From assembly GCF_036311985.1 (NCBI RefSeq), contig NZ_JAZDCJ010000030.1: a stretch of DNA of 64,000 nt. One strand, written 5' to 3'. Below are positions 44,501 to 52,428 of the stretch, piece by piece (position 1 is the stretch's first letter; the number at the start of each line of letters is the position of its first letter). Source of the stretch: JAZDCJ01 sp036311985. GTDB lineage: Bacteria > Actinomycetota > Actinomycetes > Actinomycetales > Micrococcaceae. The position numbers were made by a program, and so were the translations under genes. A model generated the notes under the pieces. It saw nothing but the letters and a program-made list of their open reading frames with translations. It was not told where the DNA came from and searched no databases.

Positions 44501-45568
44501 ATGTCCGAGAACGACGTCCGCATCTCCCCCGTCCCCGAGACGCACCGCCCCTACGTCGCCGCGGAGGACCGCTACACGCATTTCGGCTACCGCCGGGTCG
44601 GGGACTCCGGCCTGCTGCTGCCGCCGATCAGCCTCGGCCTGTGGTGGAACTTCGGCGACAACCGCCCCTTCGACACCCAGCGCGAGATCCTCCGGCACGC
44701 CTTCGACCGCGGCATCACCCACTTCGACCTGGCCAACAACTACGGCCCGCCCTACGGCTCGGCCGAGGAGAACTTCGGGCGCATGATGCGCACCGACTTC
44801 AAGCCCTACCGCCACGAGCTCGTCGTCTCCTCCAAGGCCGGATGGGACATGTGGCCGGGACCGTACGGCACCCTGGGATCGCGGAAGTACATTCTGGCCT
44901 CGGCCGAGGAGTCGCTGCGGCGCATGAGCCTGGACTACGTGGACATCTTCTACTCGCACCGCCCGGATCCCGACACCCCGATCGAGGAGACCGTCGGCGC
45001 CCTGGACACCCTGGTCCGGCAGGGCAAGGCCCTCTACGTCGGCATCTCCTCCTACTCGCCGGAGCGCACCGTGCAGGCCGTGGAGGCGGCACGCGCCCTC
45101 GGGACGCCGCTCGTGATCCACCAGCCGTCCTACTCGCTCCTGAACCGCTGGGTCGAGGACGGACTCCTGGAAACGCTGCGGACGCACGGCCTCGGATCGA
45201 TCGCCTTCACCCCGCTCGCACAGGGCCTGCTGACGGACAAGTACCTGGGCGACGATTCGGCCACCCCGTCCGGCGGGCGCACCTCGCTCGAGGGGCACCT
45301 CACCGAGGAGAACCTCGGCAAGGCCCGGGCGCTGGCCCAGGTCGCCGCGTCGCGCGGACAGTCGCTGGCCCAGCTGGCCATCGCGTGGCTGCTGCGCGAG
45401 GGCGGCGTGACCTCGGTGCTCCTGGGAGCCTCGTCGACGCGGCAGCTCGACGAGAACCTCGGCGCCCTCGAGAACCGGGAGTTCACGGCCGAGGAGCTGG
45501 GGCACATCGACCGGATCTGCCGCGGCGAGGCCGGAATCGACCTCTGGCGGGGCGTCTCGCACAGCTGA
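44501..45568 (+). CDS. Aldo/keto reductase (YghZ/Kv-beta type)
   Basis: 355-residue NADPH-dependent TIM-barrel reductase with catalytic tetrad segments FDLANNYGPPYG (Asp, Tyr), VVSSKAGWDMWPGPYG (Lys) and FYSHRPDPDTP (His). The GWDMWPGPYG stretch is typical of the YghZ methylglyoxal-reductase branch. The C-terminal VLLGASSTRQLDENLGAL binds NADP. AAGGGA lies upstream of ATG. It probably detoxifies short aldehydes. Confidence 0.92.
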   Translation: MSENDVRISPVPETHRPYVAAEDRYTHFGYRRVGDSGLLLPPISLGLWWNFGDNRPFDTQREILRHAFDRGITHFDLANNYGPPYGSAEENFGRMMRTDFKPYRHELVVSSKAGWDMWPGPYGTLGSRKYILASAEESLRRMSLDYVDIFYSHRPDPDTPIEETVGALDTLVRQGKALYVGISSYSPERTVQAVEAARALGTPLVIHQPSYSLLNRWVEDGLLETLRTHGLGSIAFTPLAQGLLTDKYLGDDSATPSGGRTSLEGHLTEENLGKARALAQVAASRGQSLAQLAIAWLLREGGVTSVLLGASSTRQLDENLGALENREFTAEELGHIDRICRGEAGIDLWRGVSHS

Positions 45569-45591
45569 CCCCAACCCCGCGCACCCCATCC

Positions 45592-45662
45592 CCCGCAACA
45601 CGATCCACTCCCGCATCGTGACGCGTGCGTCGTCACGACAATTCCCCGGAGGGTGTTGCGGG
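45592..45662. repeat. CTCCACTCC-type hairpin, copy F
   Basis: Nested palindrome between convergent genes: outer CCCGCAACAC (45592-45601) with GTGTTGCGGG (45653-45662), inner TCGTGACG (45616-45623) with CGTCACGA (45631-45638). The left arm carries GATCCACTCCCGC, matching the family. Probable bidirectional terminator. Confidence 0.75.
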
Positions 45663-45708
45663 AAGGGGCGGGGCTGTGGGGTGGCGGGGCCGGTGTTGTG
45701 GGGTGGGG

Positions 45709-46590
45709 TCAGCCGAGTTCGTCGAGCTGCTCCCAGAAGGCCTCGCGGACGGTCCGACGGACCACCTGGATGTCCGTCTTCCACTCGCCGAGGCGCTGGG
45801 CGCAGTCCTTGAGCAGCACGCGGTCGATCTCCGGCGGCAGCAGCGGCCGGTCGGCCTTGAGCTCCACGAGCTCGCTCTGGACGGCATTGGCGTACCAGCT
45901 GCGCGCCACCGCCGCCCCGACCTCCCCCGCGGCCTCGAGCAGGGAATGGTCGACGGGATCGGGCTGGCCGGGATGGTGCGTGGGCGGCTGCTGACCCGAG
46001 CTGTAGACGATCTGTGGGCCGCCGGAGCGGGCGGCGGCCGGATGACCGCTAGCGGGCGCGCTGGACCCGGGCCTCCGGCCGCGTGTGACGCCGTCGACGC
46101 AGAGGGCCAGGTGCTCGGCCACGGAGGCCAGCCCGATCGTCGATTCCTTCTTCCGCAGCCCGATCAGGACCACCTTCACGCCGTGGTTCTGCGCCTCCTC
46201 GACGGCCTCCGCGAGGTCGTCGTCGCCCGAGACGAGGTAGACGACGGAGACGGAACCATTGCGCGCGAGCCCGACGAGGTCGAGCGCGAGGCGGAGGTCG
46301 ACGCCCTTCTGCTCGCCGCTGTAGGAGATCCGCCCCAGGCGGACCTTGACGCCGTCGATCATGCCGATGCGCTTGTGGTGGTCGGTGAAGAGCCCGTCCC
46401 GCGAGGCGTCGTACCAGTAGATGCGCAGGTTGTCGAGCCCCGAGTGCTCCTGCGCGCAGGCGGCGATGCCCGCGATGAGCCGCTCGTAGTTGACGCGCGT
46501 CGCGGCACGCAGCGACGTCCCCGCGATCTGTTGGCCGCCGATGGCCAGCAGGAACCCGGCGTCGACGAAGATGGCGCTCTGAGTGGTCAC
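45709..46590 (-). CDS. NYN/PIN-like nuclease-domain protein
   Basis: 293-residue cytoplasmic protein. The N-terminal NYN domain (AIFVDAGFLLAIGG, then YWYDASRDGLFTDHHKRIG, KGVDLRLALDLVGLARN, YLVSGDDDLAEAVEEAQNHG) keeps the acidic residues of PIN-type metal-dependent nucleases. The C-terminal ~110 residues, after a Pro/Ser linker, are unrecognised. GTG at 46590 has GGAGG 9 nt upstream; ATG at 46599 is directly adjacent to it and less likely. A role in RNA processing is inferred from family. Confidence 0.8.
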   Translation of the reverse strand: MTTQSAIFVDAGFLLAIGGQQIAGTSLRAATRVNYERLIAGIAACAQEHSGLDNLRIYWYDASRDGLFTDHHKRIGMIDGVKVRLGRISYSGEQKGVDLRLALDLVGLARNGSVSVVYLVSGDDDLAEAVEEAQNHGVKVVLIGLRKKESTIGLASVAEHLALCVDGVTRGRRPGSSAPASGHPAAARSGGPQIVYSSGQQPPTHHPGQPDPVDHSLLEAAGEVGAAVARSWYANAVQSELVELKADRPLLPPEIDRVLLKDCAQRLGEWKTDIQVVRRTVREAFWEQLDELG

Positions 46591-46698
46591 ACTGTGCATC
46601 CTCCGTGGCCTCCGCGCCGGGCGGACAGGCACCCTGTCCGGGGCGGGAGGGCGTCCCGGACGGGGTGTGTCCGAGGGTGGGCCGAGGGAACCCCGCCC

Positions 46699-46727
46699 TT
46701 GACATTGTGAGCGCCGCCACATAGTTC
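46699..46727 (+). promoter_or_regulatory. Promoter of the sialidase gene
   Basis: TTGACA (46699-46704), 17-bp spacer, TAGTTC (46722-46727), followed by TATATA. The predicted transcript has a leader of about 70 nt with inverted GTGAACCT/AGGTTCAC around 46756-46777, a possible regulatory hairpin. Confidence 0.55.
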
Positions 46728-46802
46728 TATATAGGACATCCCACCTCGGATGTCGTGAACCTCCCCCTAAGGTTCACTCCCCTGAAAGGACGCTCACCCT
46801 TC

Positions 46803-49763
46803 ATGACCGACACCTTCATCCCCCGATCCGCCGCACCCGCGGCACGGCGCTCCCCCTGGCGCCGCCGCGCCGTCGCGACGCTCAGCACCGCCGCCATCGC
46901 CGGACTCATCGTCCCGACGCTGGCCGCGGCCCCCGCCGTCGCCGCGACGACGACCCCCGGCCACGACCCCTACGCGGGGCCGGGAACCTTCTCCGAGCAG
47001 AACCTGGCGGCCGACCGCACCTCGGCCAACTTCTTCTACCGGATCCCCGCCCTGACGAGCCTGGGCGACGGCGTCGTCCTGGCCTCATGGGACGGGCGGC
47101 CGGGCAGCGCGGCCGATTCCCCCAACCCCAACAGCATCGTGCAGCGCCGCAGCACCGACTACGGCAAGACGTGGGGACCACTCACGATCATCGCGGCGGG
47201 CAACCTGGGCACCGACGGCACTGCGAAGTACGGCTACTCGGATCCGAGCTACGTCGTGGACCGCGAGACCGGAATCATCTTCAACTTCTTCGTCTACTCC
47301 AAGGACCAGGGCTTCCACAACAGCCAGTTCGGCAACGACGACGCCGACCGCCAGATCATCAGCGCGGCGGTCGTCGAATCCACGGACGGGGGCCTCACGT
47401 GGAGCGAGCCCCGGCTCATCACGGACGTCGCGAAGCCCGGCTCCTCCAAGACCCCGAGCCCGGGCGACGTGCGCAGCATGTTCGCGACGTCGGGCGAGGG
47501 CATCCAGCTCAAGCACGGCCAGTACGCCGGCCGGCTCATCCAGCAGTACGCCGGCGACGTCCAGCTGGCGAACGGCACCCGCACCTACCAGGCCTACTCC
47601 GTCTACTCCGACGACCACGGGGCCACGTGGCACCGCGGCGAGTTCGTCGGCACGGCCATGGACGAGAACAAGGTCGTGGAGCTCTCCGACGGCCGCGTGA
47701 TGCTCAACTCCCGCGACTCGTCCAACGGCGGCTACCGCAAGGTCGCCATCTCCACGGACGGCGGGCACAGCTACGGGCCCGTGACGCAGGACTTCCAGCT
47801 ACCGGATCCGACGAACAACGCGCACATCACGCACCTCTACCCCGAGGCCGAAGCCGGCACCCGCGAGGCCGCGATGCTGCTCTACACGGGGGCGAACCGC
47901 GCGCCGTCGGCCCGCGAGAACGTCTCGGCCCGCGTCTCGTGCGACGACGGCGCGACCTGGCCGGGCCTGCGCACCATCCGCCACGGCTTCTCGGCCTATT
48001 CGAGCACGACGGCCCTCGGCAACGGCGAGTTCGGCACGTTCTACGAGGCGAACTACACGGACAACATGCAGTTCGCCCGCTACGACGAGGCCTGGCTCAA
48101 CGTCGTCTGCGCACCGCAGCAGGCCGCGGACTTCAGCGCCGACGCCGGCTCCCAGAAGACCGTCCCGGTCACCATCACCAACCAGGAGGAGCAGCCCGTC
48201 GGCGGCACGCTGACGATCAACGCCCCGTCCGGGTGGACCGCCGCCACCGTCGACGTCGCCCCGATCGCCCCGGGCGCGTCCGCCGTCGTCGACGTCCCCG
48301 TCTCCGTTCCGAACACGGCGAACGGCACCACGCAGCTGCAGACGGTCTTCACGGCCGCCGACGGCCGCGAGGCCCAGTCGCTGCTGCGCGCGAACATCGC
48401 CGGACAGGAGGTCGTCGCCATCACGATCGCCGGGAGCCGGACGGACACCGCCCGCGACCTCGCCGCGAACCCCTACCAGGCGGGCCAGCAGGTGCCGTAC
48501 AACTTCCTCGTGACGCACACGGGGAACGTGCAGCAGTGGGTGGTCCCGACCGAGGGCAACTTCGCACCGTTCGTCGCGACCCCCGTGGGCCAGCCGGCGC
48601 CGGCGGGCAACTGCCGCTTCGGCGTCTTCAACGTGGGCGCGTTCTACAACTGCTCGACGCCGCGCCACACGGTCACGGCGGCGGAGCTCGCGGACGGCTT
48701 CTTCGTCCCGCAGACCACCTGGACCATCGGCAAGACCGGCGCCCCCAACACCATCCTCGAGACGTATGAGGTCACGGGCGACGAGGTGGACCTGCTGGTC
48801 CGCGCGCCGGAGCTCTCCGCGACGGCCTCGGCCGCCGAGCTCGTCGACGCCGATGGCGACGGCTACGCGTCCGCTGGAGACGCGGTCCGTTCGACCGTCA
48901 CGGTGGAGAACACGGGCAATGTGCGCCTGACGGGCGTGGGCGTCGACGGCACGGAGGTCGCCGACGAGCTCGCCCCGGGTGCCACGGCCGAGTACACTTT
49001 CACGCGCGCGCTGACCGCCGGGGACCTCGAGTCGGGTGAGGCACCGGCCGCCGAGCTCGCGGTCGCCGCCGCCAACGGCTCCCTCGAGGCCACGGCGTCG
49101 GCTTCGGTGCCGGCCCTCGCCCTCGAGGTGGAACCGGACGACGGCGGGGCCCTGGACCCGGGGACGCCGGACGATTCGGAGGCGAGCGTCCCGGGCAAGG
49201 CCGTGCTCTCCCACGACAACGGCTGGGGCACCGGCCTGCTCGACGGCGACTACACCATCACGATGAAGCTCCGGTGGGGCTCCAACGGATCCCTCTTCCG
49301 CCTCTACGAGGACGGCGAGCTCATCGCCGTCGAACGCCTCGGCGCCGACACCCCCAACGCCCAGGCCGTCACCACCCGCATCCAGGGCAAGGCCAACGGC
49401 ACGTACACCTACACCGGAGAACTCGTCAACGCCGCCGGCACCACCCCCACCGGCACCGTCAAGGTCACCGTCAAGGACGCCAACCCGGCCGCACCCGTCC
49501 TCTCCCCCGACAACTGGGACAACGACGGCGCCTACACCGTCACCGCCAACCTCTGGTGGGGCACCAACGCCACCGCGTACCGGCTCTACGAGAACGGCCA
49601 GCTCGTCGACGCCCGCGAACTGACCGCCAACACCCCGGCCGCCCAGCAGGCCGCCACGACCCTCACCGGCCGTGCCAAGGGAAGCTACGACTACGTCGCC
49701 GTCTTCTCCAACGCCGCCGGCCAGACCGAATCCAAGAAGATCACGGTCAAGGTCACCAAGTAG
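46803..49763 (+). CDS. Secreted exo-alpha-sialidase with C-terminal binding modules
   Basis: 986-residue exported glycoside hydrolase. A Tat-like signal peptide (SPWRRRAVATLS..., cut near PAVAA) precedes a six-bladed GH33-type propeller (about residues 60-460) with the RIP motif (FFYRIPALTS) and Asp-boxes (STDYGKTWG, STDGGLTWS, SDDHGATWH). An NEW3-like beta domain follows (VTITNQEEQPVGGTL), then further beta domains and two similar C-terminal repeats of about 85 residues (LSHDNGWGTG... and LSPDNWDNDG..., each with W-G-N and RLYE-G). Those repeats look like carbohydrate-binding modules. It should release sialic acid from glycans outside the cell. ATG at 46803 chosen; a GTG at 46755 is in frame. 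No sialic-acid catabolic genes are in the window. Confidence 0.9.
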   Translation: MTDTFIPRSAAPAARRSPWRRRAVATLSTAAIAGLIVPTLAAAPAVAATTTPGHDPYAGPGTFSEQNLAADRTSANFFYRIPALTSLGDGVVLASWDGRPGSAADSPNPNSIVQRRSTDYGKTWGPLTIIAAGNLGTDGTAKYGYSDPSYVVDRETGIIFNFFVYSKDQGFHNSQFGNDDADRQIISAAVVESTDGGLTWSEPRLITDVAKPGSSKTPSPGDVRSMFATSGEGIQLKHGQYAGRLIQQYAGDVQLANGTRTYQAYSVYSDDHGATWHRGEFVGTAMDENKVVELSDGRVMLNSRDSSNGGYRKVAISTDGGHSYGPVTQDFQLPDPTNNAHITHLYPEAEAGTREAAMLLYTGANRAPSARENVSARVSCDDGATWPGLRTIRHGFSAYSSTTALGNGEFGTFYEANYTDNMQFARYDEAWLNVVCAPQQAADFSADAGSQKTVPVTITNQEEQPVGGTLTINAPSGWTAATVDVAPIAPGASAVVDVPVSVPNTANGTTQLQTVFTAADGREAQSLLRANIAGQEVVAITIAGSRTDTARDLAANPYQAGQQVPYNFLVTHTGNVQQWVVPTEGNFAPFVATPVGQPAPAGNCRFGVFNVGAFYNCSTPRHTVTAAELADGFFVPQTTWTIGKTGAPNTILETYEVTGDEVDLLVRAPELSATASAAELVDADGDGYASAGDAVRSTVTVENTGNVRLTGVGVDGTEVADELAPGATAEYTFTRALTAGDLESGEAPAAELAVAAANGSLEATASASVPALALEVEPDDGGALDPGTPDDSEASVPGKAVLSHDNGWGTGLLDGDYTITMKLRWGSNGSLFRLYEDGELIAVERLGADTPNAQAVTTRIQGKANGTYTYTGELVNAAGTTPTGTVKVTVKDANPAAPVLSPDNWDNDGAYTVTANLWWGTNATAYRLYENGQLVDARELTANTPAAQQAATTLTGRAKGSYDYVAVFSNAAGQTESKKITVKVTK

Positions 49764-49811
49764 CCCCCCCCCACGGGCCGTCCCGGCAGCGAGAGCGCCG
49801 GGAACTGCGCA

Positions 49812-49844
49812 GGGCCCTGCCGCCCCTTCCGGGCGGCAGGGCCC
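49812..49844. terminator. Strong hairpin after the sialidase gene
   Basis: Perfect 14-bp stem GGGCCCTGCCGCCC with CTTCC loop (49812-49844), located between the convergent sialidase and small membrane protein genes. No T-run follows. Confidence 0.75.
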
Positions 49845-49857
49845 CGCCGTGCGTCGG

Positions 49858-50079
49858 CTATGCCGCGTTCCGCCGGCCGAAGAAGAGGTACGCGACGGGG
49901 CCGATGAAGTTCAGGAAGCTCGCGGCGACCCAGGCCGGCTTGGGTCCGCGGACCTCCGAGCGGGGGCGGCGGGCGATGTCGCGCAGCACGTAGCCCTGGA
50001 GCGCGATCTGGGCCGTCGCGACGACGGCGATCCGCCAACGCGCCTTCGGTGGGATCTCAGACCACTTCTTCTTGCCCAT
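49858..50079 (-). CDS. Small PLDc_N-like membrane protein
   Basis: 73-residue protein: MGKKKWSEIPPKARWRI, one hydrophobic segment, then a second ending FLNFIGPVAYLFFGRRNAA. The closing N-x-I-G-P-x-x-Y-L-x-F-G-R pattern is typical of PLDc_N-type membrane modules. GAGGAG lies 4 nt before ATG. Confidence 0.75.
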   Translation of the reverse strand: MGKKKWSEIPPKARWRIAVVATAQIALQGYVLRDIARRPRSEVRGPKPAWVAASFLNFIGPVAYLFFGRRNAA

Positions 50080-50227
50080 GGTTCTCCTCGACTTCCGCCG
50101 GCCCGTGGATTCAGGCCGCGGTGGTCCGCGGCCGCCGGTACCGCTCCGGCGCGGTCCGGCACGTCCATCGTAGGCCGCGGGCGGCGCGGTGCCGAGGGGG
50201 CGCCGTCGTCCCGATAGATTGGTGGGC

Positions 50228-50896
50228 ATGCCTGAGACCGAGAACCGCCTGAGCATCTCCACCGGCGCCGGTGACGTCCCCGCCCTCTTCCTGCGGCCGG
50301 AGGGCGCCACGGCGCTCCTCGTGCTCGCGCACGGGGCCGGGGCGGGGATGGAGCATCCGTTCATGGCCGGCTTCGCGGCGGGGATGTACGACGCCGGGGT
50401 GGCCACCTTGCGCTTCGACTTCCCGTACCGCGCGGCGGGGCGCAGCTTCCCGGACCGGCCGCCCGTGGCGATCGATGCGTGGCGCGCCGCCATGGAGTCG
50501 GCCCGTGGGCTCGCCGCGGGCCTGCCCGTGTTCTCGGCCGGCAAGTCGTTCGGCGGCCGGATGGCGTCGATGGCGGTCGCGGAGGGCATGGAGACGGAGG
50601 GGCTGGTCTACCTGGGGTATCCGCTGCACGCCCCGGGCAAGCCGGAGAAGCCGCGCGACGCGCACTTGTACGGGATCACGGCCCCGATGCTCTTCCTCCA
50701 GGGCAGCCGGGATCCGTTCGCGCTGCCCGGGGAGCTCGAGCCCGTCGTGGAACGGATCGGAGCGACGGCGCGACTGCACTGGATCGAGGGCGGGGACCAC
50801 TCGTTCAAGGTCGCGCGCTCGGGGCGGACACCGGCCGAGGACGGCGCCCTGGCCGCGGTCCGGGCCGCGGAGTTCATCGCGGCGACGGCACGCTAG
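50228..50896 (+). CDS. Alpha/beta hydrolase (KANL3/Tex30-like)
   Basis: 222-residue hydrolase. It shows LLVLAHGAGAGMEHPFM, LRFDFPYR, the nucleophile elbow AGKSFGGRM, YLGYPLHAPGKPEKPR, FLQGSRDPF and the catalytic-His region EGGDHSF, the set seen in KANL3/Tex30-like hydrolases. Substrate unknown. ATG at 50228 chosen over an upstream in-frame start at 50189. Confidence 0.88.
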   Translation: MPETENRLSISTGAGDVPALFLRPEGATALLVLAHGAGAGMEHPFMAGFAAGMYDAGVATLRFDFPYRAAGRSFPDRPPVAIDAWRAAMESARGLAAGLPVFSAGKSFGGRMASMAVAEGMETEGLVYLGYPLHAPGKPEKPRDAHLYGITAPMLFLQGSRDPFALPGELEPVVERIGATARLHWIEGGDHSFKVARSGRTPAEDGALAAVRAAEFIAATAR

Positions 50897-50918
50897 CGGT
50901 CCTCCCGCCGCGCGGGGT

Positions 50919-51563
50919 TCAGGCGGCCTCGGTCCCTCCGCGCCCGGCACGCCCTGCGGTGGCCGGGTGGCCGCCGGGGGCGCGGAACATCTCCCAGACC
51001 GCGGGTCCGCCCGGGGTCGCGGTCGCGCGGAGCGTCTCGAACCCGAGGGAGCGGTAGAGGCCCACGGTGCGGGCCTGCGAGGTCTCGAGCACGCAGCCGA
51101 GGCCGCGTTCGTCGAGCCAGCCCAGGCCGGCCCGGCAGACGGCGGTGCCCAGGCCGCGGCCACGGGAGTCCGGCAGGACGCCGACGCTCGCCAGCGTCCA
51201 CGACGGCGTGGCCGCCGCGACGCGCAGCAGGGCCGGATTGCGCAGGCCGTTCGATTCCGGGGAGGGGTCGAGCCGGTCGATGAGCTCCCCGTGGGCCGCG
51301 GCGATGCGGGACTGGACGTGCCCGGGCAGGAGCGGCAGCTCCTCCGGGATGAAGGCCGCGACGGCGGAGCCGGCGTCGTCGACCCAGACGGCCCCGCGCG
51401 GCAGGGCGACGTGCTCGGCGTAGGCGCGCTGGAGCACCTTGACGCGTTGCCTGCGCCCCGCCTCCGGAACCGTCCAGCGGGTCCAGGCGTCGTCGTCGAA
51501 CGCGGCGGTGAGCACACGCTCGATCACCGGCAGGTCTTCAGGTGTTGCGCGGCGGACGGTCAC
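50919..51563 (-). CDS. GNAT-family N-acetyltransferase
   Basis: 214-residue enzyme beginning VTVRRATPEDLPVIERVL, with the acetyl-CoA-binding motif A VGVLPDSRGRGLGTAVCRAGL (Q/R-x-x-G-x-G/A) and motif B ARTVGLYRSLGFE. The acceptor is unknown. The GTG start has no clear ribosome-binding site, so a leaderless transcript is possible. Confidence 0.88.
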   Translation of the reverse strand: MTVRRATPEDLPVIERVLTAAFDDDAWTRWTVPEAGRRQRVKVLQRAYAEHVALPRGAVWVDDAGSAVAAFIPEELPLLPGHVQSRIAAAHGELIDRLDPSPESNGLRNPALLRVAAATPSWTLASVGVLPDSRGRGLGTAVCRAGLGWLDERGLGCVLETSQARTVGLYRSLGFETLRATATPGGPAVWEMFRAPGGHPATAGRAGRGGTEAA

Positions 51564-51680
51564 GCGATCACCGTAGCACCGGGCCGCGGCGGGAAACCGG
51601 AGCCACGCGCCGCCGGGCGGGCGCACCGGCACGAGACCTGAAGGCCGGTCGGGAACGCACTCACGGCAATAGGTCAGTGG

Positions 51681-51694
51681 TGACTGTATAGTCA
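51681..51694 (+). promoter_or_regulatory. CmtR-type operator over a leaderless promoter
   Basis: TGACT-GTAT-AGTCA is a perfect palindrome. TATAGT (51687-51692), usable as a -10 element, lies inside it and is six bases from the ATG at 51699, so transcription should begin at or next to the start codon. The regulator would cover its own -10. Confidence 0.7.
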
Positions 51695-51698
51695 TGGA

Positions 51699-52058
51699 AT
51701 GCTGACCCTTGCATCCCGGCTCGACGTCATGCGCAGGCTTGGCCGCGCCATGTCCGACGCGACGCGTTCCCGCATCCTGATGTCCCTGCTCGACGGCCCC
51801 GGATATCCGGCGGTCCTCGCGCGCGAACTGGGACTGACGCGCACGAACGTGTCGAACCACCTGGCCTGCCTGCGCGATTGCGGGATCGTGGTGGCCGAGC
51901 CCGAGGGGCGGCGGACGCGCTACGAGATCGCGGACCCGCACCTCGCAGTGGCGCTGAGCGCGCTCGTGGACGTCACGCTGGCCGTCGACGAGAGCGCACC
52001 GTGCCTCGATCCGGGCTGCCCGGTCCCCGGGTGCTGCGACGCGGGCGTGAAGCCGTGA
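51699..52058 (+). CDS. cmtR: CmtR-like ArsR-family Cd/Pb-responsive repressor
   Basis: 119-residue winged-helix repressor. Cys57 and Cys61 (ACLRDC) in the recognition region and Cys102 (APC) sit exactly where the Cd(II)/Pb(II) ligands of M. tuberculosis CmtR lie, and the surrounding LTRTNVSNHLACLRDCGIVV is nearly the same. Three further cysteines (107, 112, 113) extend the C-terminal site. Metal binding should release it from the palindrome over its promoter. Its TGA overlaps a GTG (GTGA) that starts the damaged cation-efflux gene, its expected target. Confidence 0.88.
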   Translation: MLTLASRLDVMRRLGRAMSDATRSRILMSLLDGPGYPAVLARELGLTRTNVSNHLACLRDCGIVVAEPEGRRTRYEIADPHLAVALSALVDVTLAVDESAPCLDPGCPVPGCCDAGVKP

Positions 52059-52428
52059 CGGCCTCCGCGCCCGCACCCGGACGGGCCGCGAGCTCGGCTC
52101 CGCCTCGGCGATCGCCGACTCGAAGCAGACCCTGATCTGCACCTATCTGAGCGCGGCCCTCCTGGCAGGCCTGCTCCTGAACAGCCTGTTCGGCTGGGCC
52201 TGGGCCGATTCGATCGCCGCGCTGGTCATTGCCGCCTTCGCCGTCCGCGAGGGCATCGAGGCCTGGAAGGGCGAGGCCTGCGGCGCGGCGCCCGTCTCCG
52301 TGCTCACGGGAGAACGCCCGGCGGACCCGTGCGACGACGACTGCTGCGGCGATGCGGCGGAGGGGAAGCCGGCCACGGCGCGGCCGCCGGAGGACCACGC
52401 CGGGGTCAGTCCCCCGAGTGCGCCCTGA
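52055..52428 (+). pseudogene. Cation-efflux (CDF-like) transporter, internally deleted
   Basis: GTG at 52055 overlaps the cmtR-like stop and reads VTASAPAPGRA before the frame breaks. From 52081, in another frame with no start codon, it reads TGRELGSASAIADSKQTLIC and GLLLNSLFGWAWADSIAALV, the last helices of a cation-diffusion/cation transporter family. It ends with a Cys-rich tail (CDDDCCGD) that could bind metal. About 150-200 residues that normally separate these parts are missing. The junction sits at a CGGACGGGCC sequence, compatible with a short-repeat deletion or assembly collapse. Confidence 0.75.

Noticed and set aside
13341..45662. CTCCACTCC hairpins as CRISPR repeats or transposon ends
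   Set aside because: Copies are kilobases apart, singly placed at gene ends, with no spacer array, transposase or target duplication seen.
45709..46590. NYN/PIN protein as a VapC-type toxin
   Set aside because: It is far longer than VapC, has an extra C-terminal domain and no antitoxin gene beside it.
49272..49993. Arg/His-rich frames inside the sialidase C-terminal repeats
   Set aside because: They arise from reading the repeat DNA in the wrong frame and have no start signals.
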